DNA of 20,557 nucleotides, from contig JAJBVQ010000224.1 in NCBI GenBank assembly GCA_020859745.1, positions 1 through 20,557 of the forward strand, given 5' to 3'. The notes below the pieces were generated by a model. That model worked only from the letters and a program-made list of their open reading frames with translations. It made no database searches and was not told where the DNA came from. The position numbers and the translations under genes were made by a program. This document shows, one piece after another, positions 1 through 7,706 of this stretch (the stretch's first letter is position 1; the number at the start of each line of letters is the position of its first letter). The stretch is from Rikenellaceae bacterium. GTDB lineage: Bacteria; Bacteroidota; Bacteroidia; Bacteroidales; Rikenellaceae.

Positions 1-1071
1 GAATACGACTCCGCCGTTCTGGTTGGTCTCTTTGTCGTCGGAATAGATTTTAACCGCGTCTTCGAACGCTTTTTTGTCGGTGCCGATCTTGCGGGCCAGG
101 CTGTCCAGCAGCTGCATCTCCTTTTCTGTCTCTTCGACGGTGAAGGTCGGCTTAAGCAGGATCTGCCGGAAGTGCACGAGGTTGCCTTTCAGCGAGATGA
201 GTTCGACGATATGGTATCCGTATTCGGTCTCGATGATCTCGGAGACTTTGCCGGGCTTGAGGCTTTCGAGGGCCTCGACGATGGGGTAGACCAGCTGGTT
301 GATGTCGCCGGGGCCCCACTCGCCGCCGTTGCGAGAGGTGCCCGGGTCCATGGAGTAGAGGCGGGCCAGTGCGCTGAGGCTCTCGCCCTCCAGTATCCTC
401 TGGCGGTATTCAAGCAGCTTTTGCCGCACTTCGAATTTGCGTTCTTCGGTTTCCGGCGGAAAACGGACGATCTGGGCGTAAACGTACTGCTCGGGAACCA
501 TTTCGAGCGAATCGGTGGGCAGCTTTTCGAAAAATTGGGCCACGTCCGTGTAGGTGATGGTCACTTTCTGCATCACGTTGCTCTGCATGATATTGGCCAG
601 CTGCATGTCCTCGGCTTCCCGCTTGAGGTCGTCCTTGATGGCGTATATCTCTTTGCGGTGTTTCTTTTCGAGGGCTTTGACCGACCCGGCTTCGCGGACC
701 ATCTCCTGGATCTGGTGTTCCACCTGGTCGTCGAGGCTCCCGCGCAGGTCTTTGTCCAGCGAGTCGGCCCGGGCCTGCTCGGCCAGCATCTTCTGCAACA
801 GCAGAGTCTCGAATGCTTCGGCGCGGGCGGGACGATTAGACAGGGTGCCCTGCTGTTGGCGCAGCTTGAGCACTTCGCCGGTGGTGCGCTCGATGTCGGA
901 GAGCAGGATATGGCTGCTGCCTACGATGGCAGCCACTTCGTCGGCAATGTATTGCGGCTTGGACGAAAGGGCCTGTGCTACGGTGTCCGGGGCCTGTGAG
1001 AAGGCGGGAACGGAAAGGGCGCCCAGTATGCAAACGGCTGCGAAGCTGCGGAGTGTCGGTATGGATCTCAT
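1..1071 (-). CDS. SurA-like periplasmic peptidyl-prolyl isomerase (partial, C-terminus beyond left edge)
   Basis: The visible part is 357 codons and runs off the window without a stop. Residues 1-27 are a Sec signal peptide (hydrophobic AAVCILGALSVPAFSQA), so the protein is periplasmic. Residues about 40-175 resemble a SurA N-terminal chaperone domain, opening with a VAAIVG-SHILLSDIE stretch. Residues about 195-295 form a parvulin (PpiC) domain, with the family pattern SMDPGTSRNGGEWG at 240-253 and GYHIVEL at 285-291. A second parvulin-like domain starts near 299 (VHFRQILLKP, then SDDKETNQNGG) and is cut by the window edge. SurA proteins assist outer-membrane protein folding. The gene starts 39 nt after the stop of another SurA/PpiC-type gene on the same strand, so the two are probably co-transcribed. 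Family call is firm; whether it is the true SurA orthologue is inference. Confidence 0.9.
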   Translation of the reverse strand, partial: MRSIPTLRSFAAVCILGALSVPAFSQAPDTVAQALSSKPQYIADEVAAIVGSSHILLSDIERTTGEVLKLRQQQGTLSNRPARAEAFETLLLQKMLAEQARADSLDKDLRGSLDDQVEHQIQEMVREAGSVKALEKKHRKEIYAIKDDLKREAEDMQLANIMQSNVMQKVTITYTDVAQFFEKLPTDSLEMVPEQYVYAQIVRFPPETEERKFEVRQKLLEYRQRILEGESLSALARLYSMDPGTSRNGGEWGPGDINQLVYPIVEALESLKPGKVSEIIETEYGYHIVELISLKGNLVHFRQILLKPTFTVEETEKEMQLLDSLARKIGTDKKAFEDAVKIYSDDKETNQNGGVVF

Positions 1072-1110
1072 GGGGTATATGTCAGGGTCTGCTTAAATTA
1101 CGGTTAGGGA

Positions 1111-1983
1111 TTATTGCTTGATCTTGATGTCGAAAAGCCGTTCGTTCCGGGCCGAGGTGTAGAGGCTGTCTTCGAGCCGCTCCAGGAGCGCCTGCCTCCG
1201 CTTGTTGAGGATGATCTTGCGGATGTTCTCCGTCTCGCGTTCCATGGGCGAGTAGTCGCCGGTGGGCCGGTAGGCGTCGATGGCCATCATGTATTTGTAC
1301 TGGTCGTCCTCGACTTCGTAGTATTTGCGGGTGCGGAGGAAATCGTCGAAGTTGCCCTGCGAGAACGGGATGTGCTGGATCACGGTGCTGAAGTCGGTCC
1401 ATTCGGAGCTGAAGTCGTCCGTGCTGTACTGGTTTTTCTGGCAGATGTTCAGGAAGTCATTCCGATCGCTCTCGCGTTCGGAGCGGAACATCTCTTCGAG
1501 TTTGCGGCTCTGCCGCAGGCCGGCGGGAATCCGTGCGATGCGGGCTTTGACGATCGGCCCGGCCAGCCGGAAGCCGTCCCGGTTGGCGTTGTAGTAGTCG
1601 CTGACCTGATCGGCGGTCACCGTGGTGTCGAGCCGCCCCCCGAGCCATTCCTGTTCGTATTTGTAGGTCAGCAGGGCGCCCCGGTACTGGGCTACCATCT
1701 CTTCGATGTCGCGCCCGTGGTCCGAGAGCGCCGCTTCGGCCGCCGCGGTTTTGACCTCTTTGCGCACCCAGGTGTCCACGATGGATTGTAGCGCGGCGAG
1801 GCTGTCTTTGGCCGGAAGCCCCGGCTCGATCATCCCGGCGATGTCGCTGGCGTAAAGCTCGCGCTCGCCCACGGAGGCGATCACTTCTCCTTTGTCGAAG
1901 GTATAGAGTTTCAGCTTATTGCATCCCGTCGCCAGCGCCAGGGCGGCCAGCAGGGCAATGATGCTCGGTGGTGTGTGTTTCAA
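1111..1983 (-). CDS. Lipoprotein of the SurA/PpiC-like family, TTG start
   Basis: 290 residues from a TTG start. No ATG or GTG sits in frame between the promoter-like octamer at 2018-2025 and the lipoprotein signal, so TTG at 1983-1981 is the only reasonable start. The N-terminus is a type II signal (IIALLAALALATGC) with the lipidated cysteine at about residue 21. The segment after it (GEVIASVGERELYASDI) matches the start of SurA N-terminal domains. The rest is charged and mainly helical. I see no clear parvulin signature (no NGG-x-GW-like block and no GYHI), so it may be a chaperone-like relative without isomerase activity. It lies 39 nt upstream of the SurA-like gene on the same strand, suggesting joint work on exported proteins. 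Family assignment is moderately sure; activity is unknown. Confidence 0.8.
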   Translation of the reverse strand: MKHTPPSIIALLAALALATGCNKLKLYTFDKGEVIASVGERELYASDIAGMIEPGLPAKDSLAALQSIVDTWVRKEVKTAAAEAALSDHGRDIEEMVAQYRGALLTYKYEQEWLGGRLDTTVTADQVSDYYNANRDGFRLAGPIVKARIARIPAGLRQSRKLEEMFRSERESDRNDFLNICQKNQYSTDDFSSEWTDFSTVIQHIPFSQGNFDDFLRTRKYYEVEDDQYKYMMAIDAYRPTGDYSPMERETENIRKIILNKRRQALLERLEDSLYTSARNERLFDIKIKQ

Positions 1984-2017
1984 GGTCGGTCGTCTTGTAT
2001 CGTAAGATGCTAACGAA

Positions 2018-2025
2018 CAAAAATA
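2018..2025 (-). promoter_or_regulatory. Candidate Bacteroidota -7 promoter element for the lipoprotein gene
   Basis: Read on the minus strand this is TATTTTTG, an exact fit to the Bacteroidota -7 consensus TAnnTTTG. It lies in the 62-bp gap after the CPBP gene and 34 nt upstream of the TTG start. No convincing -33 element was found. Confidence 0.5.
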
Positions 2026-2045
2026 GCGATTCTTTTGTGAAACCC

Positions 2046-2867
2046 CTAATTTTCGGCGGAATCGGCCGTGCCGGGGGCCGTTTCGCGCCGCTGGCGGCTG
2101 ATGCGGCGGACGGCGTACCAGACCCCGACGAGCAGCAGGAGCACGGAGATGGCATAAGCCCAGTTCCACAGCGCCCCGTCGCCGAGGATCTTGCGTTCCA
2201 GCCCGTCGGAGGTGCCGAAGACCATGTAGAGCAGGGAGGTGAGGCCGTTGTTGACGAAGTGGACGGCCACGGCGCTGCTGAGCGATCCGGTCAGGTAGTA
2301 GATCGAGCCGAGGATCAGCCCCAGGCAGCTGGCGTAGACGATCTGCTGGGGGATCAGGTGTATCGCCCCGAAGATCAGGGAGCCGAGGACAATTCCCCAC
2401 AGCGGCCCCATGCGGCTGACGAGGTTTTTCTGGATGATGCCCCGGAAGAGGAACTCTTCGAGGATGGGGGCGGCCACCACGGCGGTGAGCATGGGCCAGA
2501 AGCCGCCTTGCATGTAGTCGTCGAGCATTTCGATGTAGGTGTCGGGCAGCCGGTCGAGCAGCGGGTTGAGCACGATCCCGGTGGCGAGCATCAGGATCAC
2601 GCCGGCCACGATCAGCCGCGGGTTGGCTCTCCATTTTTCGGGCCGGAAGGAGGGCACTTCGACTCCCCAGCCGCTGCGCAGGGCCACGGCATAGCCGATG
2701 GTGACGAGGAAACTGCCCACGTAGGCGGCGAAGCTCCAGAATGCGGGGTCGTAAATGGCGCTGAGGTTGGCGAAAAGCATGCCGAGCAGCATGCTGTTGC
2801 CGATGTAGACGGCCAGGATGCTGAGGATCGGGAACCAGAGGGTACGGGGAGTAGGTTTGTTGATCAT
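2046..2867 (-). CDS. CPBP-family intramembrane glutamic endopeptidase
   Basis: 273 residues with about seven or eight hydrophobic segments. The CPBP (CAAX protease / Abi, Pfam PF02517) signature motifs are all present in order: EEFLFRG at 137-143 (catalytic Glu pair and Arg), FGAIH with His170, and HFVNN at 203-207. Members are membrane-embedded metal-independent endopeptidases. Bacterial ones have been tied to prenyl-protein processing, bacteriocin immunity or unknown roles, and the substrate cannot be inferred here. The C-terminal 25 residues are polar and basic and probably cytoplasmic. The gene is followed after 62 bp by the lipoprotein gene, which has its own candidate promoter. A 287-bp repeat-bearing region precedes it. 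Confidence 0.9.
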   Translation of the reverse strand: MINKPTPRTLWFPILSILAVYIGNSMLLGMLFANLSAIYDPAFWSFAAYVGSFLVTIGYAVALRSGWGVEVPSFRPEKWRANPRLIVAGVILMLATGIVLNPLLDRLPDTYIEMLDDYMQGGFWPMLTAVVAAPILEEFLFRGIIQKNLVSRMGPLWGIVLGSLIFGAIHLIPQQIVYASCLGLILGSIYYLTGSLSSAVAVHFVNNGLTSLLYMVFGTSDGLERKILGDGALWNWAYAISVLLLLVGVWYAVRRISRQRRETAPGTADSAEN

Positions 2868-2977
2868 GGTGTGGGTGTGTCGTCTGTCGGTGTTTACGGT
2901 TGGGTTTTTCGGGGCGGCTGACGCGGGAACATTTCCGCTCCACTGTGTTTGGCAACCCGAAATAGTTCCGACCTTAT

Positions 2978-3147
2978 GGCGCCCGCGGCAATTCTGTTCG
3001 CTTTTGCTTACGCAAAGCTGACCATTATTGCCTTTTTAGCGGGCGGGCGCCTCTCCGCAAACAGGCGGGTACTGCCCTTACGCCGGGCGGGCGGTGCCGC
3101 GGGCACACCGAGTGGGCTGCCGAGAGCCGGGCTGGAACTACCTCAAC
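2978..3147. repeat. Dispersed structured repeat, copy A (between bioD and CPBP gene)
   Basis: The left half (2978-3051) is a nested hairpin. The outer stem is GGCGCCCGC (2978-2986) with GCGGGCGCC (3043-3051), the middle stem is GGCAAT/ATTGCC, and the inner stem is GCTTTTGC-TTAC-GCAAAGC (3000-3018). A second copy lies at 7542-7676 with the same plan. The right half carries CGGTGCCGCGGGCACACCG (3092-3110), the exact reverse complement of a 19-mer at 8932-8950, and GGGCTGGAACTACCTC (3129-3144), which matches the reverse complement of the box at 8913-8928 in 14 of 16 bases. No gene is seen here. It could be a REP-like mobile element or a transcribed structured RNA. Confidence 0.7.
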
Positions 3148-3154
3148 GGGGCGC

Positions 3155-3829
3155 TTATTCCGCTTTCGGGATCTCTATGATCCGGGCCTGCGGCCAGTAG
3201 GCGTGCAGGTATAGGGCGATATAGTGCCTCGTGTCGGCCGCAATGACCGGATCGCCGGCCGGGTAGAGTTTCCACAGCACGGCGGCAACGTCTATCCCCC
3301 GCTTCCGGCACGCCTCGAAACTCAGTAAGGTGTGGTTCAGGCTCCCCAGCCGGGCCGAGGTGACGAACAGCAGGGGCAGCCGGTGTTCGGCCACGTAATC
3401 GGCGGTCAGGTATTCATGGGGCTCGCATGCCGGGTCGAACGGTTTGAGAGGCACGAAAAGTCCCCCGGCCCCTTCGACCAGCACGATGTCGTACTGTTCG
3501 CGCAGCTTTTTCGTGGCTGCGGCGATTACGGCGGTGTCCACGGCAGTCCCCTCCAAAGCCGCCGACAGGTGCGGCGAGGCGGGGAATTTATAGATAATGG
3601 GGCAGGTAGTCCGGTTGGTATCCACAGGCTGCATGGGGATGCCCATCAGCCGGCGGTGCAGCTCGATGTCTTCCGATGTGCCGGTGTTGCCGGTCTGGAC
3701 GAATTTCTGGGTGATGGTGCGTATGCCGCTTTCGGCGAGCATCCGGGCGAGGATGCCGGTAGCGTAGCTCTTCCCGGCATCCGTGTCGATGCCGCTGACG
3801 AAGTAGGTGCCGGGGGAAAGTAGGGTCAT
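3155..3829 (-). CDS. bioD: Dethiobiotin synthetase
   Basis: 224 residues. BioD closes the ureido ring, making dethiobiotin from diaminopelargonic acid, CO2 and ATP; it is a cytosolic dimer. The P-loop is visible at about 12-21 (SGIDTDAGKS, compare the usual GTDTxxGKT), and a VEGAGGLFVPL block in the second half matches the family's VEGAGG motif. The start was set at the ATG 2 nt after the bioC stop (TAACCATG). The open frame continues upstream only as an out-of-phase reading of bioC. It is the last gene of the comB-DUF2007-bioF-bioG-bioC-bioD run. The first P-loop glycine region reads GID rather than GTD, a mild variant. bioA and bioB, needed for the full pathway, are not in this window. Confidence 0.93.
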   Translation of the reverse strand: MTLLSPGTYFVSGIDTDAGKSYATGILARMLAESGIRTITQKFVQTGNTGTSEDIELHRRLMGIPMQPVDTNRTTCPIIYKFPASPHLSAALEGTAVDTAVIAAATKKLREQYDIVLVEGAGGLFVPLKPFDPACEPHEYLTADYVAEHRLPLLFVTSARLGSLNHTLLSFEACRKRGIDVAAVLWKLYPAGDPVIAADTRHYIALYLHAYWPQARIIEIPKAE

Positions 3830-3831
3830 GG

Positions 3832-4611
3832 TTATCCGTGCTTTTTCGCAATGATAATGATCGGATGGAAGGTCAAAGTTACGCATTCCGCTCCGTTTTC
3901 CTCTATGGTGTATGCCTTCCGGTAGTCGGCCTCGAACCGGCGCAGGCGGCTGTGCGTCCAGCGTTCGGCGCCCACGGCGTTGACCCCGGTGAGCCGCAGG
4001 TGGCGAAGCACGTCCGTGGGCGTTGGATAATGCTGCCGCTCGATCCACTCCTCTTTGACGTGGATTTGCAAACCATTGGCAGTGAGGAGGGTTGTGAGTT
4101 CGGAAAGGGAGTAGTATTCCAGCCCCTGCCCGGTGGCGGCGGTGATCTCGCGGAAATTTTCCGGCCCGAAGGTGCTGACGGCCAGTATCCCTTCCGGAGC
4201 GAGGCCCCGGGAGGCGCGCGCGATAAAGTCCGGCAGGTCGTCGAACCACTGCACGGTCGAGGCGCTGGCGATCAGATCGTAGCGACCGGAAGGCAGGGGA
4301 ATGGCTTCGCCGTCGCCCGGGGTGAAACCGACGGGAATGCCGGTGCCGGTGGTGGCGGGCAGGAAGCCCCGGCTTTCGGGCACCAGGTCGTTCACGATCC
4401 ACTGCGCCGCCGGGAAAAGGCGTACCAGATGGCGGGTCAGGAACCCTGTCCCGGCCCCGATCTCGATCCCTCGTTTCACGGCGGCCGGGTCGCGGTGCGA
4501 CAGGATACAGCCCAGCCGGTCGGCAATGGCCCGCTGCACGGTGGCCAGCGTGTCGTAGGTGTTCAGGTTCCGCGAGAAGCGCCTGCGCAACAGTTCCTTA
4601 TCGTGCTTCAT
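3832..4611 (-). CDS. bioC: Malonyl-[acyl-carrier protein] O-methyltransferase
   Basis: 259 residues, a class I SAM-dependent methyltransferase. BioC methylates the free carboxyl of malonyl-ACP so that fatty-acid synthesis can build the pimeloyl chain of biotin. The N-terminus has the BioC-typical FSRNLNTYD-LATVQ helix. SAM motif I is EIGAGTG at 50-56, followed by ASASTVQWF near 116-124, which is characteristic of BioC, and FGPENFREI, another BioC hallmark. Its start overlaps the end of bioG by 14 bp and its stop is 2 nt before bioD, so translational coupling is likely. The genes on both sides, bioG and bioD, fix the assignment. Confidence 0.93.
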   Translation of the reverse strand: MKHDKELLRRRFSRNLNTYDTLATVQRAIADRLGCILSHRDPAAVKRGIEIGAGTGFLTRHLVRLFPAAQWIVNDLVPESRGFLPATTGTGIPVGFTPGDGEAIPLPSGRYDLIASASTVQWFDDLPDFIARASRGLAPEGILAVSTFGPENFREITAATGQGLEYYSLSELTTLLTANGLQIHVKEEWIERQHYPTPTDVLRHLRLTGVNAVGAERWTHSRLRRFEADYRKAYTIEENGAECVTLTFHPIIIIAKKHG

Positions 4612-5317
4612 GGATGAGTCGGATCAGTATGTTCGGGTCGAACAGCGGGTAATGGGGCATCGTTTCGACGGTGGTGAGCGGAACGCCCGCTTCGCCCCAG
4701 TAGCGGGCCATGTTTTCCGGCGGAAAGATCGCATCCCTGCCGCCGATCACCGCAGCGGTCCAGAAACCGGGTGCGGGTAGGGCCCCGGAACCGGTGGCGA
4801 GCGCCTCGCGCTGAAGCGATAGGAGTTCGTCGTAAATCTCCTCCAGGGACCGGGTGGAGCGGTGCCGGTAGTATTCGCGCAGGATCTCCGGCGTGCTGCA
4901 CATGCGCTCCAGAAACTTCCCGGTTCCGGCCCCCCCGATGCTTCGCACGGTGACGGCGAATGCCCGCCGGGGTATCCCATAGTCGTCACTGATGGGTAAA
5001 GGAGTGCCGTTAATAGCGGTAGCGGTGTTCCAATGCAGGGGCGAATCGCCGAATATCTGCGCGGCGGCCCAGACGCCGAACGACCATGCCGCCAAATGTC
5101 GTTCCGGGTAGGGTTCCAATAGCTGGTAGAGTTCCGTTTTCCCGGGATCGGCAGGCAGGGTGCGGTAGTCGAACAGGCACAGCAAATCGTAGCCCTCCGG
5201 CAAGATGAGGTGCCGCGCAAGCTCGTCCGACCCGGCCCAACCGGCGACGAAAACGACGACGCCTCTCCTTTGCGCCGGATCGCTGTCGGGTGTACGGGTT
5301 ATCCAAACTGCCTGCAT
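4598..5317 (-). CDS. bioG: Pimeloyl-ACP methyl ester esterase, BioG type (DUF452)
   Basis: 239 residues from ATG at 5317. An earlier in-frame ATG at 5362 would put the start further inside bioF and adds unconserved residues, so I prefer the internal ATG. BioG removes the methyl group that BioC added, once pimeloyl-ACP is complete, and replaces BioH in many gut and pathogenic bacteria. The alpha/beta-hydrolase parts are visible: nucleophile Ser79 in AAWSFGVWAA, Asp195 in IGGRDAIFP, His222 in MPHYPLFD, and an oxyanion-side FVAGWAGS near 23-30. The start overlaps bioF by 19 bp and the end overlaps bioC by 14 bp, showing a tightly packed operon. Some Bacteroidota fuse BioG to BioC; here they are separate frames. 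Confidence 0.9.
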   Translation of the reverse strand: MQAVWITRTPDSDPAQRRGVVVFVAGWAGSDELARHLILPEGYDLLCLFDYRTLPADPGKTELYQLLEPYPERHLAAWSFGVWAAAQIFGDSPLHWNTATAINGTPLPISDDYGIPRRAFAVTVRSIGGAGTGKFLERMCSTPEILREYYRHRSTRSLEEIYDELLSLQREALATGSGALPAPGFWTAAVIGGRDAIFPPENMARYWGEAGVPLTTVETMPHYPLFDPNILIRLIHEAR

Positions 5318-6483
5318 AGGGTGGCGAATTGTTCGATCTTGTACGGGGTATGGCCCGCGCACAGCGAAATCCGGAGCCTCGCCTCTCCCTGCGGGACGGT
5401 TGGGTGCCGGATGGCGGTCGCCCAGAAGCCCTCCTCTTTGAGCAGGTCGGCCATCCTCAGGGCATTCTCGTTCGAGCCTGCCGGAATGGGGATGATCTGG
5501 GATCCGTAAGGAGTTGACGGCTGTAACGTATTGTTGACGATGGCGATCAGGTCTTGAAGCCGTTTGCGCCGCGGGCCGAATTCAGGAAAGAGGCCGAGCA
5601 GGAACCGCGTCCACTCCAGCGAGATGTCGGGAAGGGCGGTGGAGAAGATCAGCGGCCGCATCCGGTTGACCAACAGCTCCTTGGTTTCCCGCGAACAGAT
5701 CACGGCGGCCCCTTGCGAGGCCAGCGCCTTGCCGAAGGTGACCACCAAGTATTCCGCCTGCAAAGGCATGTCCGGATGCTCCGCGTTGTACGCCGCCAGC
5801 AGCCCCGCGCCTTCCGCAGAGGCCGGCCCGTAGACACCGAAAGCGTGCGCTTCGTCCAAGTATAGTAGAAAACCGTATCGGTGCTGCAACTCCGCTAAGA
5901 TCGGCAGCGGCGCGAAGTCGCCGTCCATGCTGAACAAGCTCTCGGTCACCACCAGGATCCGTTCGTAGCCTTTCCCCTGCGCTTTGCCGAGCAGGGCGGC
6001 CAGTTGTTCCATGTCATTGTGCCGGAAACGCTGCCACTCGGCGCCGTCGCAGAGTTTCAGCCCGTCGATCAGGCTGGCGTGCACCAGTTTGTCGGCCAGG
6101 ATCAGGTCGCCTTTTTGCGTCACGGCGGGCAATACCCCGGTGTTTACGGCGAATCCGGAACCGAGCACCAATGCGGCCTCTGCCCCTTGTAATTGGGCAA
6201 GGGCGTTTTCCAGTGCGGCGTAAGCCGGGCTGTTGCCGGTCATCAGCCGCGACGAAGGGTTCCCCAGCAGGAATCGCTCCATGTCGGCGGAGAGCAGGAA
6301 ACGGTTCTGCAAGGCCGGTTCGGCCAGCCCCAGGTAGTCGTTGGAGGACAGGTTGTAGTACTCTTTCTCCCCTCCGTCGCCGTCCGGCACGAAAATATAG
6401 GAACCGTTGGTCCTCAATGTCCGGAGGGTGCGCAGGTTACCCTGTCGGGCCAAAGTGTCGAGTGTCTCTTGCTCGCGCGTCAT
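5299..6483 (-). CDS. bioF: 8-amino-7-oxononanoate synthase (alpha-oxoamine synthase family)
   Basis: 394 residues, fold-type I PLP enzyme. BioF condenses L-alanine with pimeloyl-ACP/CoA to give KAPA, the first ring-building step of biotin. Visible motifs: NDYLGLA at 48-54, SSRLMTGN near 78-84, DEAHAFG at 210-216 (PLP pyridine-binding Asp), and TFGKALASQG with the Schiff-base lysine at 252. The family also includes glycine C-acetyltransferase, serine palmitoyltransferase and the cysteate acyltransferase of sulfonolipid synthesis. The adjacent bioG, bioC and bioD make BioF by far the likeliest, though comB upstream keeps the sulfonolipid enzyme in mind. It begins 15 nt after the DUF2007 gene and overlaps bioG by 19 bp. 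Confidence 0.92.
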   Translation of the reverse strand: MTREQETLDTLARQGNLRTLRTLRTNGSYIFVPDGDGGEKEYYNLSSNDYLGLAEPALQNRFLLSADMERFLLGNPSSRLMTGNSPAYAALENALAQLQGAEAALVLGSGFAVNTGVLPAVTQKGDLILADKLVHASLIDGLKLCDGAEWQRFRHNDMEQLAALLGKAQGKGYERILVVTESLFSMDGDFAPLPILAELQHRYGFLLYLDEAHAFGVYGPASAEGAGLLAAYNAEHPDMPLQAEYLVVTFGKALASQGAAVICSRETKELLVNRMRPLIFSTALPDISLEWTRFLLGLFPEFGPRRKRLQDLIAIVNNTLQPSTPYGSQIIPIPAGSNENALRMADLLKEEGFWATAIRHPTVPQGEARLRISLCAGHTPYKIEQFATLCRQFG

Positions 6484-6498
6484 AGGCAGGATTCGGGT

Positions 6499-6744
6499 TT
6501 ATTTCTCGTCCGCGGGCAGCGCCGCTCCGGGCACGATCCGTACCGCTTCCGCGGCATCGGCTTCGGCGACGAGCAGGCTGACTTGTCCCTGGATGAACGG
6601 TAGCATGGTGCCTCCGATGGCCCCGTCCACGCTGCATTCGATGCCGTGGTTGCGGAGCAGCTCGGCGTCGAACCAGGCTTCGTTGGGCGTGGTGTAGCGC
6701 TTGATGGCTACCACGCGGCTTTGGTCTGTGGTGTTGTTTGTCAT
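6499..6744 (-). CDS. DUF2007 small protein (putative signal-transducing family)
   Basis: 81 residues, no signal peptide or membrane segment, probably cytosolic. The pattern (VVAIKRYTTPNEAWFDAELLRNHGIECSVDG then QVSLLVAEADAAEAVRIV) is typical of DUF2007: a beta-alpha-beta fold in which the position of the helix AELLRNHGI and the later VAEAD segment recur. The biochemical role of the family is not established. Its ATG overlaps the comB stop in an ATGA junction, and bioF starts 15 nt after its stop, so it is embedded in the comB-bio operon. Whether it acts with either neighbour cannot be told from sequence. Confidence 0.8.
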   Translation of the reverse strand: MTNNTTDQSRVVAIKRYTTPNEAWFDAELLRNHGIECSVDGAIGGTMLPFIQGQVSLLVAEADAAEAVRIVPGAALPADEK

Positions 6745-7481
6745 GGCCGGATTCCTCCCTCTTTAGTGATGTGCGGGGCGGTGTCCATGGCATTGCGCAT
6801 CAGACACCACTCGATGTCCGCTCCCCAGCGTCCTTTGATGTTGTGATAGTGTTCGCAGTGGTCGAGGGCTTGTTGCAGGTCGTCCTCGTACCGCTGGTAC
6901 ACGTCGGCGCACCACCACGCAAAATCGGTGAGCGTATATCCGTAGTTGTGCGCCAAATATCGTGCCATCATCCCCGCGCACAATCCGTCTTCGATGGTGA
7001 ACCGGTCGTGCCGTCCGGAACAGACTAAAACGACCTCTTTCCCCAGTTCGCCCAATCGCCTGGCAACGGCGTCGGCATTCAAAAGGGCTGCGATGTAAAT
7101 CTCGTTCGCGGCCCCCTGTGCGCAGTTGACCGCGCGCGTCCCGTTGGTAGTGCTCATCACGATGGTCGCGTCGCGGACTACTTCCGGTGTATATCTCAGC
7201 GGGGAGTTGTCGAGGTCGAAGCCTTCGATGATGACGGTCTTCCGTTCGCCGCCGAGCAAAACCGGCCCGTTGTCGCCGGCTTGTTTATGTTCCTCCGCGA
7301 TCTTGTCGCGCAGGCGGAAGCTCTCTTCGATCCCGGTCACGGGGATGATCTCCCGCGCGCCGTTCCCGAGGGCGGTGACCATCACGGAGGTGGCGCGGAA
7401 CACGTCGATCACGGCGACGTTCCGTCCCGCTACGCGTTCGTCGCTGACTTCGGCGGCGGTGCCAATTATGTCGACTTGCAT
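6741..7481 (-). CDS. comB: 2-phosphosulfolactate phosphatase family protein
   Basis: 246 residues. ComB hydrolyses (R)-2-phospho-3-sulfolactate to sulfolactate, first described in coenzyme M synthesis and also present in many bacteria that do not make CoM. Family blocks are clear: VIDVFRATS at 24-32, LGGER at 76-80, GFDLDNSP at 87-94 and STTNGTRA at 110-117. It is the first gene of a six-gene run on the minus strand, and the DUF2007 gene overlaps its stop by ATGA. No TAnnTTTG promoter was found in the 225 bp upstream, which hold a repeat. The substrate in this organism is unproven; sulfolactate or cysteate metabolism linked to sulfonolipids is one idea. Confidence 0.88.
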   Translation of the reverse strand: MQVDIIGTAAEVSDERVAGRNVAVIDVFRATSVMVTALGNGAREIIPVTGIEESFRLRDKIAEEHKQAGDNGPVLLGGERKTVIIEGFDLDNSPLRYTPEVVRDATIVMSTTNGTRAVNCAQGAANEIYIAALLNADAVARRLGELGKEVVLVCSGRHDRFTIEDGLCAGMMARYLAHNYGYTLTDFAWWCADVYQRYEDDLQQALDHCEHYHNIKGRWGADIEWCLMRNAMDTAPHITKEGGIRP

Positions 7482-7541
7482 GGTTGGTAATGGTGTTGCT
7501 TATACTCTCCGATTGTAACTATTCCACTTATTACGGCTTAC

Positions 7542-7676
7542 GGCGCCCGCGGCAGATTTGTGATTTTCGCTTACACCGAAAATCTCATCTCTGCCCTTTT
7601 AGCGGGCGGGCGCTTACTGCCAACAAGATGGAACTGCCCTCAGGCCGGGCGGGCCGCGGGTGCCCCCGCCGGGCGG
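7542..7676. repeat. Dispersed structured repeat, copy B (between argF and comB)
   Basis: It has the same plan as the copy at 2978-3051: GGCGCCCGCGGCA at 7542-7554, closing arm GCGGGCGGGCGC at 7602-7613, a middle stem GGCAGA/TCTGCC, and an inner stem GATTTTCG/CGAAAATC (7562-7569 and 7577-7584) around a loop containing CTTAC. The stem bases differ from copy A but stay paired, while the outer arms and the loop are the same. Downstream, ACTGCCCT followed by GCCGGGCGGGC is also shared with copy A, so the alignment extends to about 110 bp. It has no plausible gene. Confidence 0.7.
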
Positions 7677-7693
7677 GCAAAACTTCGTTTTGC
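7677..7693 (-). terminator. Possible weak terminator hairpin after argF
   Basis: GCAAAAC-GAA-GTTTTGC is a perfect 7-bp stem, read on the minus strand, that starts 13 nt after the argF stop. It lacks a following U-tract, so an intrinsic-terminator role is only a suggestion. It could equally be the edge of the neighbouring repeat. Confidence 0.3.
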
Positions 7694-7706
7694 TGAGTGT
7701 CGGGAA

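Noticed and set aside
1984..2955. Upstream extension of the SurA/PpiC lipoprotein frame over the CPBP gene
   Set aside because: The extension overlaps a good CPBP gene and is arginine-rich, and the lipoprotein signal and promoter octamer set the start at 1983.
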